Shown here: positions 28,167 to 38,186 of the stretch, piece after piece
Position numbering within the stretch: the first letter of the stretch is position 1
Layout of the letters: each line of letters begins with the position of its first letter
NCBI GenBank assembly: GCA_017475005.1
Contig: JAFVGI010000012.1
Coordinates: 1-42,585 of the forward strand
Source of the DNA: Prevotella sp.
GTDB taxonomy: Bacteria; Bacteroidota; Bacteroidia; Bacteroidales; Bacteroidaceae
Length of the DNA: 42,585 nt
Direction of reading: 5' to 3'
Position numbers and translations under genes: made by a program
The notes under the pieces: generated by a model
What the model was told of the DNA's origin: nothing
What the model saw: the letters and a program-made list of their open reading frames with translations, nothing else
The model's database searches: none

Positions 28167-30644
28167 TCACTCAATCACGACTTTTTTTCCATTATTAATA
28201 TATACGCCCTTTGTGGTTGGTTTGCCATTAAGCTTCACACCCTCAAGCGTATACCAACTTTCAACTTTTAACTTTAAACTTTCTACTGAACTGATTCCCG
28301 TTGGGGTGTCGCCATTATAGCAATAAACATCTGAATAGTCATAGACGGTAACTATCTTGCCTTCTTCTTCCTCACCTACGGCAAGCTTGTAGTAAACGTC
28401 TTTCTCCAGATTGGTGAACAGGAATTTCCCCTTTTCTTGCTGCTCTTCCTCGAATTCGCCTACTACCTTCTTGTTAAACGGATCATTAGGCTGTTCGTTG
28501 TAAACAAACTTGTCGAGTTTCTTGTCATACACCTTCAGGATGATGTAGAGAGTCTTGGTGCAAGGAATCTTATCGGTAGTGGTCATCAGGTACTCTCCTT
28601 CTATGGTGTTGCTGGTAAGCGGTTCTTCGTCACCATCATCTTCCTCGGCTTCCTTGTCGATATTCAGCACATTATACTCGAGTGACGTTCCCTCGACAAG
28701 TACCTTGTCCTGATTCTCATTAAGCAGGTTGTGTTCAATGTCGAAATTATCCTTACTGGATGTGTTCATAAGTGCAATGGACCATTCGCCTGCACACTCG
28801 GGCAGGAAGGTCAAATATACGTCACCGGTAGCATTCTTGTCTATCCACATTCCTCTGCCGCTTGCCAGGTCGTACTTCTTGCCGTCAGGACTTACCCACA
28901 AAAAGATGTCTTTGTTTTGTGAGTTAGTATAATTGGTGATATTGAACTTCATGGTTACCATATTGTAAACCTGTGCCTTTCCGTCAACTTCGACCTTGTT
29001 GATTACGTAGTCATCATCTCTATTGAAATCATCATTGGCTGATATCACCTGCAACGTGTTACCATCGATGCTCACCTGAACGAAGTATTCATCATAATTG
29101 TGACAAGGATACCACTTATCGGTATTCTGCTCGCCCTTGCAGTCGCGGTACATCCAGTGCAGCTGGTATATACCGTCAGCAACGTCCTTGGGAACGGTAA
29201 TATTTAACGGTATGCGCCTTACCTCACCGGCAAGGAATATGGCCTCCACAAGCTTCATCTTCGGCTCAGCGAAGAGATACTGCTGCTTTTCTAAGTCGTA
29301 GAGGTTCCACGCCAGGTCATATACCTTATCTACGTAAGGACTGCAGTCCCTGTCGAACTTCACGCCCTCAGTGAAAGAGGAGAAGTCTTCTTCCTCGTTG
29401 TCGCGGGTAAGGGTAATCATAAGAGGCTTAGTGTCTTTTTCATCAACGATATCCACTTCTATGACAGAAAGGGTGTTCACACCATCGGCAGGGTCGGCAG
29501 CAGTAGGTTTCTTGAAACCATAGACGAGGTCGATGTCCATGCTGTATCCGTTGGCAGCCTTGAGGCCCTTTGCCTCAGACTGGTTGCTATTGAGCACGGA
29601 GAGCACGAAATAGCCGTCACTATCTCCGCCCCAACCCCAGTTGATATGATAGTAGCCATCCTTGTAACCGTCAACGATGAAGGAGTGACCTCCCAGCTTC
29701 TTTGTTTCCTCATTTATGCATGAAGCTCCGATGATTACGGGGCGACCAGCCTTCAGTTCATCGTAGATGATATTCTCATAAGCAGTATAGGTACATGCAT
29801 CACGGTGTATCTGCTTTACCTCGCTGAAAGCGAAATACAGTCGTGCTGCCTCATAAGCTGAAACACCCTGGGCACCGGAACCGTTGACACCATATGTCAT
29901 ACCCTGGGCATAGCCGGAATACATAATAAGCTTTGCCACCTCATTGGGAGCGTCTGTCGTGTCATCCTTATCATACTGTATGCCCATCTTGCTCCAGTCA
30001 AAAGATGTTACAGGCAGGCCATCGAGCTGCTGCACCAGAGTTCTTTCATTACCTTCCCACTTGTACATATTCTGAGCAGGAATAGGACGTGGCATCGCGT
30101 CAGGATACTTCACGGTAGCCATTACCTGAGCCAAGGATACTGCCGGACAACCAACCAGACATCTTTTACCTGACTTTTCGTCCATAGGCACGAACTTGTT
30201 GTATGGTGCCGGCTGGTCCCACTTGAAGGGAACTATCACAGCAACCTCAGGATAAGTTGTCAGGGTTATAGTCTCAAGGCCTCCATTGGACTTAAGAGCC
30301 TGAATCTGCTGCTTGTAACTATCGAGCCACATCCTTGTGGCAGGGTTCACATTCTGTGCGTCAAACTGTTCCTCTTCGGACCATCCGAGCACAGGTTCTG
30401 TCTGGTCATCACCACTTACGACAACAAATCCGTCATTGCCGTTGAAGACATAGAGTTCATTGCTCTCGTACGCCATCTCAACTAAAGGCTCAGCAGACTC
30501 TCTGACGGCGGATTTACTACTGTTCGATGCCTTCTGGGCAAAGAAATCCCTGGCAATGCCGGCTGCAGACTTCTTGCTTACCGGATTTGCCATCATACTT
30601 GCGGTCAGCGACAGGATCGCTAAAAATACGTATAGCTTCTTCAT
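28167..30644 (-). CDS. C10 family (streptopain-like) cysteine protease with C-terminal sorting-like tail
   Basis: The 825-residue secreted protease has a signal peptide (1-19), a Spi-like propeptide (about 22-130, with LYVFNGNDGFVVVSGDD), and a C10 domain with Cys166 in LVGCPAVSLAQVM, His320 in LGGHSFIVDGY, and HINWGWGGDSDGY. Residues 400-770 are beta-rich with an acidic patch (EEDDGDEEP). The tail (WYTLEGVKLNGKPTTKGVYI) resembles that of the 5016 gene. The linker SLKLKVES is encoded by the AAAGTTTAAAG-type gap repeat. ATG at 30644 is used, since it gives a good leader and fits the -7 box at 30664-30671. The C domain differs from the first protease, so they are not a recent duplicate. Confidence 0.93.
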   Translation of the reverse strand: MKKLYVFLAILSLTASMMANPVSKKSAAGIARDFFAQKASNSSKSAVRESAEPLVEMAYESNELYVFNGNDGFVVVSGDDQTEPVLGWSEEEQFDAQNVNPATRMWLDSYKQQIQALKSNGGLETITLTTYPEVAVIVPFKWDQPAPYNKFVPMDEKSGKRCLVGCPAVSLAQVMATVKYPDAMPRPIPAQNMYKWEGNERTLVQQLDGLPVTSFDWSKMGIQYDKDDTTDAPNEVAKLIMYSGYAQGMTYGVNGSGAQGVSAYEAARLYFAFSEVKQIHRDACTYTAYENIIYDELKAGRPVIIGASCINEETKKLGGHSFIVDGYKDGYYHINWGWGGDSDGYFVLSVLNSNQSEAKGLKAANGYSMDIDLVYGFKKPTAADPADGVNTLSVIEVDIVDEKDTKPLMITLTRDNEEEDFSSFTEGVKFDRDCSPYVDKVYDLAWNLYDLEKQQYLFAEPKMKLVEAIFLAGEVRRIPLNITVPKDVADGIYQLHWMYRDCKGEQNTDKWYPCHNYDEYFVQVSIDGNTLQVISANDDFNRDDDYVINKVEVDGKAQVYNMVTMKFNITNYTNSQNKDIFLWVSPDGKKYDLASGRGMWIDKNATGDVYLTFLPECAGEWSIALMNTSSKDNFDIEHNLLNENQDKVLVEGTSLEYNVLNIDKEAEEDDGDEEPLTSNTIEGEYLMTTTDKIPCTKTLYIILKVYDKKLDKFVYNEQPNDPFNKKVVGEFEEEQQEKGKFLFTNLEKDVYYKLAVGEEEEGKIVTVYDYSDVYCYNGDTPTGISSVESLKLKVESWYTLEGVKLNGKPTTKGVYINNGKKVVIE

Positions 30645-30663
30645 AGTGTTTTTTTTATTGGCG

Positions 30664-30671
30664 CAAATATA
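30664..30671 (-). promoter_or_regulatory. -7 promoter box for the C10 protease gene
   Basis: TATATTTG on the minus strand, followed by CGCC, matches TAnnTTTG and lies 20 bp before the ATG at 30644, giving a very short leader. No clear -33 box at the usual distance. Confidence 0.6.
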
Positions 30672-30950
30672 CAAAAATCTTTTCTCCAAAGAAAAATATC
30701 AATTATTTTTTTCCTCTTCGGCTATTTTAAGTACAATTTTCTTCCACAAATTGAAAATCAGTTTACACTTTTGATATGAAAGGTCAGACTTTTATTATAA
30801 AGAGTACGTAAATTTAATGTCACCTATAACGTATATCAATTTATAGCCCATTGAATTCATTGGCATGAATACATAGCAAAAGAGCAAAATAAACGTTAAA
30901 AAAAGATAAAAGCGAGAACACTTCAAGGTATGAGAGAAATATTTATGATT

Positions 30951-30966
30951 TAATTTTGTACCTTTG
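30951..30966 (+). promoter_or_regulatory. -7 promoter boxes of the arabinose operon
   Basis: Two overlapping candidates, TAATTTTG (30951-30958) and TACCTTTG (30959-30966), both fit TAnnTTTG. No -33 box stands at the usual spacing, which would fit a promoter that depends on a regulator. The leader would be about 60-75 nt. Confidence 0.55.
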
Positions 30967-31030
30967 GCGAAGATTTCGCGCTACGCGATATAATGGTAGT
31001 TTTTTACTAACTTCAAAACATAATCTACTA

Positions 31031-32209
31031 ATGAGAAATCTAAAAACATTCATGGCATGCGCTGCCTTTGCAGCTTTAGCCTCAGCTTGTTGTAACGAAA
31101 GTTGTCAAACATCAGAGTTGAAGTCAGGTCTTAACCCTGCTGCTTTTGACACTACAATCAACGGAAAGCAAGTAAAGCTTTACACCCTTACCAATGCAAA
31201 TGGTATGGAAGTATGTATCACCAACTATGGTGGTCGTGTAGTATCACTGGTTGTTCCTGACAAGGACGGCAAGCCAACAGACGTTGTTCTCGGCTATGAC
31301 AACATCGCTCAGTATGCCGACACGCTGAATTCTCCAAGTGACTACGGTTCTTCTGTTGGTCGTTACGCTAACCGCATCAACGGCGGCAAGTTCACTCTCA
31401 ACGGCACTGATTACCAACTAAAGCAGAACGACGGTGCCAACTGTCTGCACGGCGGCGGCACAACGGGCTGGATGAACCAAGTGTATGACGCAGAGCAGGT
31501 GGACAGCTCTACACTGAAGCTGACCATCACAGCACAGGACGGTGAAAACGGATTCCCTGGCACTGTGACTGCCGTTACTACCTACAAGGTGACTGACGAC
31601 AACACTCTCGACATCACATGGGAGGCTACTACAGACAAGGAGACTATCATTAACCAAACTAACCACAACTACTACAACCTGAACGGTGACTTCAACGAGG
31701 TTGGAACTGACATGGTGCTGTATCTGAATGCTGACAATTTCACTCCTTCAGATGAGAACTATATTCCAACAGGCGAAATCAAGGCCGTTAAGGACACTCC
31801 ATTCGACTTTACTACTCCACACGCTATCAAGGACGCCATCGGTGCTGACTTTGATCAGGTTAAGAATGCAAACGGCGGTATCGACCACAACTTCTGCCTG
31901 AACACTTACAAGGACGGCAAGGGTGACGACACACAGGTATGTGCTTCGCTGTACTCTCCAAAGACTGGTATCTTCATGGAGATGTACACCAACGAGCCTG
32001 GCGTACAGTGCTATACTGGTAACTTCCAGGGCATCGGCAAGGAGCCAAGCATCGCTCACAAGGGCGGTAAGTACCCACAGTATGTAAGCGTTTGTCTGGA
32101 GAGCCAGAAATATCCTGACTCACCAAACAAGAAGGACTGGGTACAGCCTACTCTGAAGCCAGGTGAGAAGTATTACAGCCACGCTGCTTATAAATTCTCT
32201 GTAAAATAA
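31031..32209 (+). CDS. galM: aldose 1-epimerase (mutarotase) lipoprotein
   Basis: The 392-residue enzyme interconverts alpha and beta anomers of aldoses; here most likely arabinose before uptake or isomerisation. The leader MRNLKTFMACAAFAALASAC gives a lipobox at Cys20 or 21. GalM marks are RYANRINGGKF, NCLHGGGTTGWMNQV, NQTNHNYYNL with the catalytic His, GGIDHNFCL, and the basic Glu in SVCLESQKYPDSPN. ATG at 31031 is chosen since an upstream TTG start would bury the leader. It is the first gene of the arabinose operon, in agreement with the order in Bacteroides thetaiotaomicron. Confidence 0.93.
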   Translation: MRNLKTFMACAAFAALASACCNESCQTSELKSGLNPAAFDTTINGKQVKLYTLTNANGMEVCITNYGGRVVSLVVPDKDGKPTDVVLGYDNIAQYADTLNSPSDYGSSVGRYANRINGGKFTLNGTDYQLKQNDGANCLHGGGTTGWMNQVYDAEQVDSSTLKLTITAQDGENGFPGTVTAVTTYKVTDDNTLDITWEATTDKETIINQTNHNYYNLNGDFNEVGTDMVLYLNADNFTPSDENYIPTGEIKAVKDTPFDFTTPHAIKDAIGADFDQVKNANGGIDHNFCLNTYKDGKGDDTQVCASLYSPKTGIFMEMYTNEPGVQCYTGNFQGIGKEPSIAHKGGKYPQYVSVCLESQKYPDSPNKKDWVQPTLKPGEKYYSHAAYKFSVK

Positions 32210-32266
32210 GCGTTGGCGAGAAAGAAAAGACTAAGCATAAATTATCAACTTAAAAATATTTAGAAT

Positions 32267-34222
32267 ATGGACAAAATCCTTCAAGCCTTGAGTAGCAATG
32301 GTTTCGAAACTATTGACTACCTCGTATTTATTGCTTACATTATTATCCTCGTCAGCCTTGGTATCTTCCTGAGCCGTGGCAAGAAGGGCGAAGAAAAGTC
32401 TTCAACCGACTACTTCCTTGCAGGTAACACCCTGACATGGTGGGCTGTAGGTGCTTCGCTGATTGCTGCGAACATCTCTGCCGAGCAGTTTATCGGTATG
32501 TCTGGCTCTGCCTTCAACAGCGGTATCGCAATGGCTGCATACGAGTTGATGGCTGCTGCAACACTGATTATCGTAGGTAAGTTCCTGCTGCCTCTGATGA
32601 TTGAGAAGAAAGTGTTTACCATTCCACAGTTCCTGCGCGACCGCTACAACGAGGGCGTAGGTCTGAGTTTCTCTATCTTCTGGCTGTTCCTGTATGTCTT
32701 CATCAACCTGACATCAGTAGCATGGCTCGGTGCTCTTGCTATCCAGCAGATTCTCGGTCTTCCAACAGACATATACATGAATCTCGGCGGCATGCAGGTG
32801 GATGCAGTTCGTATGACAATCATCCTCATCCTGTTCCTCATCGCAGGTCTGTACTCTATCTACGGCGGTTTGGCTTCTGTAGCATGGACTGACGTTATGC
32901 AGGTAACATTCCTTGTCGGTGGTGGTCTTATCACTGCATATGCTGCCCTCAGCGTAATCGGAAGCGAACTGAATATTGAGGGTGGTGCACTTGGTGCTTT
33001 CTCTGAGATTTACTCACACCTTGGAAGCATACCTGGTGACAAGCACTTCAACCTCGTTGTAACACGAAACATGGAAATGTATGAGAACATCTACGATGAC
33101 CCATACTTTGACATTCCTGGTATCGTGGTGATAGTAGGTGCTCTGTGGCTCACAAACCTAGGCTACTGGGGCTTCAACCAGTACATCATCCAGAAGGGTC
33201 TCGCTGCAAAGTCTCTCGACGAAGCAAAGAAGGGTATGATATTTGCTGCATTCCTGAAGATTCTCATCCCATTCATCGTTTGTATCCCTGGCGTATGTGC
33301 ATTCTATATCATGAACGGTACATATAATGGTCAGCCAGTATTCGAGCAGCTCACACTGTTTGGTTCTATAGACCGTTCTGACGATGCTTATCCATACCTC
33401 ATCCGTAACTTCACACCTGTATTCGTGAAGGGTCTCAGCTTTGCTGCTCTTGCTGCTGCTGTTATTTCTTCTCTGGCTTCTATGTTCAACAGTACTTCTA
33501 CTATCTTCACAATGGATATCTACAAGCACTATATCGACAGAAAGGCATCTGAGAAGAAGCTCGTTAACGTAGGTCGTATCACATCTCTCTGTGCCCTGAT
33601 AATGGCTCTTATCGCCGTTTATCCTATCATGGGCGGTGCTGACCAGGCATTCCAGGTTATTCAGGAATATTCAGGCTTCGTATATCCAGGTATCGTAGTA
33701 ATCTTCGGTCTGGGTCTGCTGTGGAAGCGTGCAAACGGTACAGCAGCTGTTGTTGCAGCTATCGGTACATTCGCATTCTCAATCTTCTTCAAGTTCGCTC
33801 TGCCTGACGTACCATTCCTGCTCCGTATGGGATATGTGTTCATCTGCCTCGTAATACTGTTCTTCGGTATCTCACTGAGCTCAAAGAACACAAAACCAGC
33901 AGAGGTATTGCCAGAGAAGACAAAGCGTACCCTCTTCAAGTGGGCTCATGTTGCTCTGGGTGCTGCTATCTCTTGCGTCGTATTAGGCTGTCTGACATTC
34001 TACATCAAAGAGTGCCAGCTCCTCGGCTTCGAAGCATTCTTCTTCCTCGCTGCAATGATGTTCTCTATCTACCTGTATCTGTACAACAATGCTAAGGATA
34101 CCGTAGAGGATGTCAAGAGCATCGGCGTGGACGTTGCTATCTTCAAGACCAACACAGCATTCAACCTCGGTGCTGCAGGCGTAGTTATCATCCTATTTAT
34201 TCTTTACACAATTCTCTGGTAA
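32267..34222 (+). CDS. sodium:solute symporter (SSS family), probable arabinose transporter
   Basis: The 651-residue inner-membrane protein has about 14 hydrophobic helices and the SSS marks: [32 protein letters not shown] near the start, [17 protein letters not shown], and [23 protein letters not shown]. It resembles SglT/GLUT-type Na+/sugar transporters. The two last helices at the C-terminus (from about FKWAHVALG) are an extension common in Bacteroidota members. The position between mutarotase and araD points to L-arabinose as substrate; this is inferred from context. The next gene starts 2 bp after its stop. Confidence 0.93.
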   Translation: MDKILQALSSNGFETIDYLVFIAYIIILVSLGIFLSRGKKGEEKSSTDYFLAGNTLTWWAVGASLIAANISAEQFIGMSGSAFNSGIAMAAYELMAAATLIIVGKFLLPLMIEKKVFTIPQFLRDRYNEGVGLSFSIFWLFLYVFINLTSVAWLGALAIQQILGLPTDIYMNLGGMQVDAVRMTIILILFLIAGLYSIYGGLASVAWTDVMQVTFLVGGGLITAYAALSVIGSELNIEGGALGAFSEIYSHLGSIPGDKHFNLVVTRNMEMYENIYDDPYFDIPGIVVIVGALWLTNLGYWGFNQYIIQKGLAAKSLDEAKKGMIFAAFLKILIPFIVCIPGVCAFYIMNGTYNGQPVFEQLTLFGSIDRSDDAYPYLIRNFTPVFVKGLSFAALAAAVISSLASMFNSTSTIFTMDIYKHYIDRKASEKKLVNVGRITSLCALIMALIAVYPIMGGADQAFQVIQEYSGFVYPGIVVIFGLGLLWKRANGTAAVVAAIGTFAFSIFFKFALPDVPFLLRMGYVFICLVILFFGISLSSKNTKPAEVLPEKTKRTLFKWAHVALGAAISCVVLGCLTFYIKECQLLGFEAFFFLAAMMFSIYLYLYNNAKDTVEDVKSIGVDVAIFKTNTAFNLGAAGVVIILFILYTILW

Positions 34223-34224
34223 TC

Positions 34225-34935
34225 ATGTTAGAAGAACTGAAACAGAAAGTCTTTAAGGCTAACCTCGACCTTGTAAAGCAAGGACTCGTTATATTCACTT
34301 GGGGTAATGTCTCTGGCATTGACCGCGAGAAAGGACTTGTAGTTATCAAGCCTTCAGGTGTGTCATACGATGACATGAAGGCAGAAGACATGGTAGTAGT
34401 AGATTTAAATACCGGTAAGGTGGTTGAGGGAAACCTCAACCCCTCATCCGACACTCCTACACACCTCGTTCTCTACAAGGCATTCCCAAACATACAGGGT
34501 GTTGTTCACACCCACTCTACCTATGCTACAGCATTCGCACAGGCAGGACAGGATATCCCTAACATCGGCACCACACATGCTGACTATTTCTACAAGGCTA
34601 TCCCGTGCACACGCGATATGACTAAGGAGGAGGTAGAAGGACAGTATGAGCTGGAGACTGGTAATGTTATCGTGGATGAGATACTGAACATCCGCAAGAT
34701 AAATCCTGACCATACTCCTGCTGTGCTGGTAAAGAATCACGGGCCTTTCTCTTGGGGCACATCACCTGACAATGCCGTATATAATGCAAAGGTTATGGAG
34801 CAGTGTGCAAAGATGGCATTCATCAGTTTCTCAGTGAATCCGCTGACAACAATGAATCCTCTGCTCATAGAGAAACACTACAACCGCAAGCATGGTCCTA
34901 ATGCCTACTATGGCCAGCCAGGACAGAAACACTAG
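34225..34935 (+). CDS. araD: L-ribulose-5-phosphate 4-epimerase
   Basis: The 236-residue class II aldolase-like enzyme converts L-ribulose 5-phosphate to D-xylulose 5-phosphate with a zinc ion. Ligands His95 and His97 (VVHTHSTY) match the E. coli numbering exactly, with His172 in KNHGPFSWG; Asp76 and Asp120 are also in place. Length is close to E. coli AraD (231). It follows the symporter with 2 bp between. Confidence 0.96.
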   Translation: MLEELKQKVFKANLDLVKQGLVIFTWGNVSGIDREKGLVVIKPSGVSYDDMKAEDMVVVDLNTGKVVEGNLNPSSDTPTHLVLYKAFPNIQGVVHTHSTYATAFAQAGQDIPNIGTTHADYFYKAIPCTRDMTKEEVEGQYELETGNVIVDEILNIRKINPDHTPAVLVKNHGPFSWGTSPDNAVYNAKVMEQCAKMAFISFSVNPLTTMNPLLIEKHYNRKHGPNAYYGQPGQKH

Positions 34936-34936
34936 T

Positions 34937-34968
34937 GTTTAGTTTAAAGTTCAAAGTTTAAAGTTTTT
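34937..34968. repeat. GTTTAAAGTTCAAAG-type repeat between araD and araA
   Basis: AGTTTAAAGTTCAAAGTTTA and on fill the gap of the operon. The same word type appears in coding sequence at 28255-28286. Confidence 0.7.
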
Positions 34969-34980
34969 ACAATAATAATT

Positions 34981-36519
34981 ATGGCTACATTTGATAAATT
35001 AGAGCTTTGGTGGATTACTGGAGCACAGTTACTCTACGGAGGCGAGACAGTGAAAATCGTTGACGGCCACTCAAAGGAGATGGTTGAAGGACTTAACAGC
35101 GGTGGCTTGATCCCTATAAAGGTAGTATATAAAGGTACAGCAAACTCTTCTCAGGAAGTAGAAAAGATAATGTTGGAAGCTAACAATGCTCCACAGTGTG
35201 CTGGTGTCATCACATGGATGCACACCTTCTCTCCTGCAAAGATGTGGATAAAGGGTCTGCAGCGTCTGAACAAGCCTATGCTGCACTTCCACACACAGTA
35301 TAATGCAGAGATTCCTTGGGACACAATGGATATGGACTTCATGAACCTTAACCAGAGTGCTCACGGTGATATAGAATTCGGACACATTTGCACACGCATG
35401 CGCGTACCTCGTAAGGTTGTAGTGGGCTACTGGAAGAGCAAAGAGGCTCAGGAGAAGATTGCTATCTGGGCACGTGTAGCTGCTGCTGTGGCTGACGCTC
35501 ACAATGTTCGCTGCTTGATGTTCGGCATGAACATGAACAACGTTGCTGTTACTGACGGTGACCGCGTAGAGTTCGAGCAGCGTCTCGGATACCACGTTGA
35601 CTACTACCCTGTTTCTTCTCTCATGGATTACTTCAAGAGAGTTACTGATGCAGAGGTTGCCGCTCTCGTAGAGGAATATAAGAAGGAATACACCATAAAG
35701 ATTGACGAGTCTGGTGAAGAGGTATATTGGGAGAAAGTCAAGAATGCAGCAAAGGCAGAGATTGCTCTCCGTCGCGTACTGAAGGACGAAGGTGCTACAG
35801 CATTCACAACAAACTTCGATGACCTTGGCGATGCTGACATCGACGATCCAAACTTCTGTGGTTTCGACCAGATTCCAGGTCTTGCTTCACAACGTCTGAT
35901 GGCTGAGGGTATCGGATTCGGTGCTGAGGGTGACTGGAAGACATCATGTCTCTATCGCTCACTGTGGGTAATGAATCAGGGTCTTGCAAAGGGATGCTCA
36001 TTCCTTGAGGACTACACCCTGAATTTTGCTGCTGACTGCACATCAAGTCTGCAGAGCCACATGCTGGAGGTTTGTCCTCTCATCGCAACAGACAAGCCAA
36101 AGTTGGAGGTACACTTCCTGGGTATCGGCATACGCAAGCAGCAGACAGCACGTCTCGTATTCACTTCTAAGACAGGCCCTGGCATCAAGGCCACTATCGT
36201 TGACCTCGGCAACCGCTTCCGTCTCATTACAAGTGAGGTAGAGTGCATTGAACCAAAGCCAATGCCTAAGTTGCCTGTAGCATCTGCTTTGTGGGTACCA
36301 CAGCCTTCATTTGAGGTTGGTGCCGGAGCATGGATTCTTGCCGGCGGAACACACCACAGTGCATTCTCTTACGACATCACAGCAGAATACTGGGAGGACT
36401 TCGCAGAGATGACTGGCATAGAGTTCATCAACATCGACAAGAACACCACTACATGCGGTTTCAAGCAGCAGCTACGTAACAATGAGGTGTACTACATGTT
36501 GAACAAAGCGCTTCGCTAA
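34981..36519 (+). CDS. araA: L-arabinose isomerase
   Basis: The 512-residue enzyme converts L-arabinose to L-ribulose using Mn2+. Metal ligands are Glu316 (FGAEGDW), Glu343 (FLEDYT), His360 (SHMLEVCP), and a His in GGTHHS (458/459); the spacings of 27 and 17 equal those of E. coli AraA (306, 333, 350). TWMHTFSPAKMWI near 79-91 is conserved too. Its stop TAA overlaps the repeat that fills the gap to the kinase gene. Confidence 0.97.
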   Translation: MATFDKLELWWITGAQLLYGGETVKIVDGHSKEMVEGLNSGGLIPIKVVYKGTANSSQEVEKIMLEANNAPQCAGVITWMHTFSPAKMWIKGLQRLNKPMLHFHTQYNAEIPWDTMDMDFMNLNQSAHGDIEFGHICTRMRVPRKVVVGYWKSKEAQEKIAIWARVAAAVADAHNVRCLMFGMNMNNVAVTDGDRVEFEQRLGYHVDYYPVSSLMDYFKRVTDAEVAALVEEYKKEYTIKIDESGEEVYWEKVKNAAKAEIALRRVLKDEGATAFTTNFDDLGDADIDDPNFCGFDQIPGLASQRLMAEGIGFGAEGDWKTSCLYRSLWVMNQGLAKGCSFLEDYTLNFAADCTSSLQSHMLEVCPLIATDKPKLEVHFLGIGIRKQQTARLVFTSKTGPGIKATIVDLGNRFRLITSEVECIEPKPMPKLPVASALWVPQPSFEVGAGAWILAGGTHHSAFSYDITAEYWEDFAEMTGIEFINIDKNTTTCGFKQQLRNNEVYYMLNKALR

Positions 36520-36542
36520 TTGATAATTGACAATTGATAATT
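36518..36542. repeat. TTGATAATTGACAATTGATA repeat between araA and the kinase gene
   Basis: The repeat begins in the araA stop codon and ends at the kinase ATG, so it makes up the complete spacer. In the operon mRNA it lies where the ribosome must start on the kinase. Confidence 0.8.
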
Positions 36543-38168
36543 ATGAGTGCAAAAGAAACCATACAAGCAGGTAAAGCCATTCTCGGTATTGAGTTTGGCT
36601 CTACCCGCATCAAGGCTGTCCTCATCGATGAAGAGAACAAGCCTATAGCACAGGGCAGCCACGAGTGGGAAAATCAGCTCGTGGATGGTCTTTGGACATA
36701 CTCAACAGAAGCAATATGGTATGGTCTTGAAGATTGTTATGCTGACCTGCGTAAGAATGTAAAAGCACAGTATGACTGCGAAATAGAGATTTTGGCTTCT
36801 ATCGGTATCTCTGCCATGATGCACGGATATATGGCATTTGGCCCCAATGGAATAGCATCAAAAGGTGCACCTGTAGGTGAAGAGGAGAAGATTCTCGTTC
36901 CTTTCCGCACATGGCGTAACACCAACACTGGCGCAGCAGCAGCGAAGCTGTCTGAGCTTTTCAACTACAACATCCCACTGCGCTGGAGTATCTCACACCT
37001 GTACCAGTGCATACTGGATAATGAGGAGCACGTAAAGGATATCACCTACCTCACCACTCTTGCAGGTTATATCCACTGGCGTTTGACAGGAAAGAAGTGC
37101 CTCGGCATCGGTGATGCTTCAGGTATGATTCCTGTAGATCCAAAGACAAAGAACTACAACGCTGACATGGTGAAGAAGTTCGACGACCTCGTTGCTGACA
37201 AAGGATATCCTTGGAAGTTGGAAGACATCCTCCCAGAGTGCATCGTTGCCGGTCATCCAGCAGGATTCCTCACAGAACATGGTGCAAAGCGTCTTGATAT
37301 TTCAGGTCACCTGAAGCCTGGTTGCCCACTATGCCCTCCTGAAGGCGATGCAGGAACAGGTATGGTAGCTACAAATGCCGTAAAGCAGCGCACAGGTAAC
37401 GTATCAGCCGGCACTTCTAGCTTCTCAATGATTGTGCTTGAGAAAGACCTATCAAAGCCTTCAGAGATGATTGATATGGTGACAACACCAGACGGTTCTC
37501 TCGTGGCTATGGTACACTGTAACAACTGTACCTCTGACATCAATGCATGGGTAAAGTTGTTCAAGGAGTATCAGGAGTTGCTTGGCGTACCTGTAGATAT
37601 GAATGAGGTATATGGCAAACTCTATAACAATGCCCTCAAGGGAGATGCTGATTGTGGCGGAATTCTTGCATACAACTATATCTCTGGTGAGCCTGTAACA
37701 GGCCTGCAGGAAGGTCGCCCACTCGTTGTACGCTCTCCTAACGACAAATTTAATCTTGCCAACTTCATACGTTCCAATCTCTATGCTACTGTAGCTGTAT
37801 TAAAACTGGGTAACGACATCCTCTTCAAGGAGGAGAAGGTAAAGGTTGACCGCATTACCGGTCACGGAGGACTCTTCAAAACGAAAGGTGTTGGTCAGCG
37901 TATTCTGGCAGCAGCACTTAACTCTCCTATCTCTGTTATGGAGACAGCAGGAGAAGGTGGTGCCTGGGGTATTGCACTCCTCGCTGGATATCTTGTAAAC
38001 AACAAGGAGTATCTCAACCTCGCTGACTATCTTGAGAAAGTAGTCTTTGGCGGCAATACTGGAGAGGAGATTGCTCCTACACCAGAAGAAGTCGAGGGCT
38101 TCAATAAATATATAGAGGTGTATAAGGCAGGTCTTGCAATAGAGCAAGCAGCAGTTAATAACAAATAA
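36543..38168 (+). CDS. araB: FGGY-family kinase, probable L-ribulokinase (xylulokinase-like)
   Basis: The 541-residue kinase phosphorylates L-ribulose with ATP in this pathway. It has the FGGY phosphate loop ILGIEFGSTRIKAVLID at the start, GIGDASGMIPVD, GTSSFSMIVLEKD, and the C-terminal GHGGLFKTKGVGQRILAAAL with ETAGEGGAWGIALLAGY. It is closer in look to xylulokinases than to E. coli AraB, as in Bacteroides arabinose operons, so the symbol rests on context. ATG at 36543 is taken over TTG at 36534, which lies in the repeat. Confidence 0.88.
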   Translation: MSAKETIQAGKAILGIEFGSTRIKAVLIDEENKPIAQGSHEWENQLVDGLWTYSTEAIWYGLEDCYADLRKNVKAQYDCEIEILASIGISAMMHGYMAFGPNGIASKGAPVGEEEKILVPFRTWRNTNTGAAAAKLSELFNYNIPLRWSISHLYQCILDNEEHVKDITYLTTLAGYIHWRLTGKKCLGIGDASGMIPVDPKTKNYNADMVKKFDDLVADKGYPWKLEDILPECIVAGHPAGFLTEHGAKRLDISGHLKPGCPLCPPEGDAGTGMVATNAVKQRTGNVSAGTSSFSMIVLEKDLSKPSEMIDMVTTPDGSLVAMVHCNNCTSDINAWVKLFKEYQELLGVPVDMNEVYGKLYNNALKGDADCGGILAYNYISGEPVTGLQEGRPLVVRSPNDKFNLANFIRSNLYATVAVLKLGNDILFKEEKVKVDRITGHGGLFKTKGVGQRILAAALNSPISVMETAGEGGAWGIALLAGYLVNNKEYLNLADYLEKVVFGGNTGEEIAPTPEEVEGFNKYIEVYKAGLAIEQAAVNNK

Positions 38169-38186
38169 TAATTTTTATTATAAGCT

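Larger units (their letters stand above)
30645..31030. other. divergent regulatory region between the C10 protease and the arabinose operon
   Basis: No gene is seen. It holds -7 boxes for both directions and a weak dyad CTATAA-N11-TTATAG (30824-30846), which is a possible operator for the arabinose operon. The remainder is AT-rich. Confidence 0.55.
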
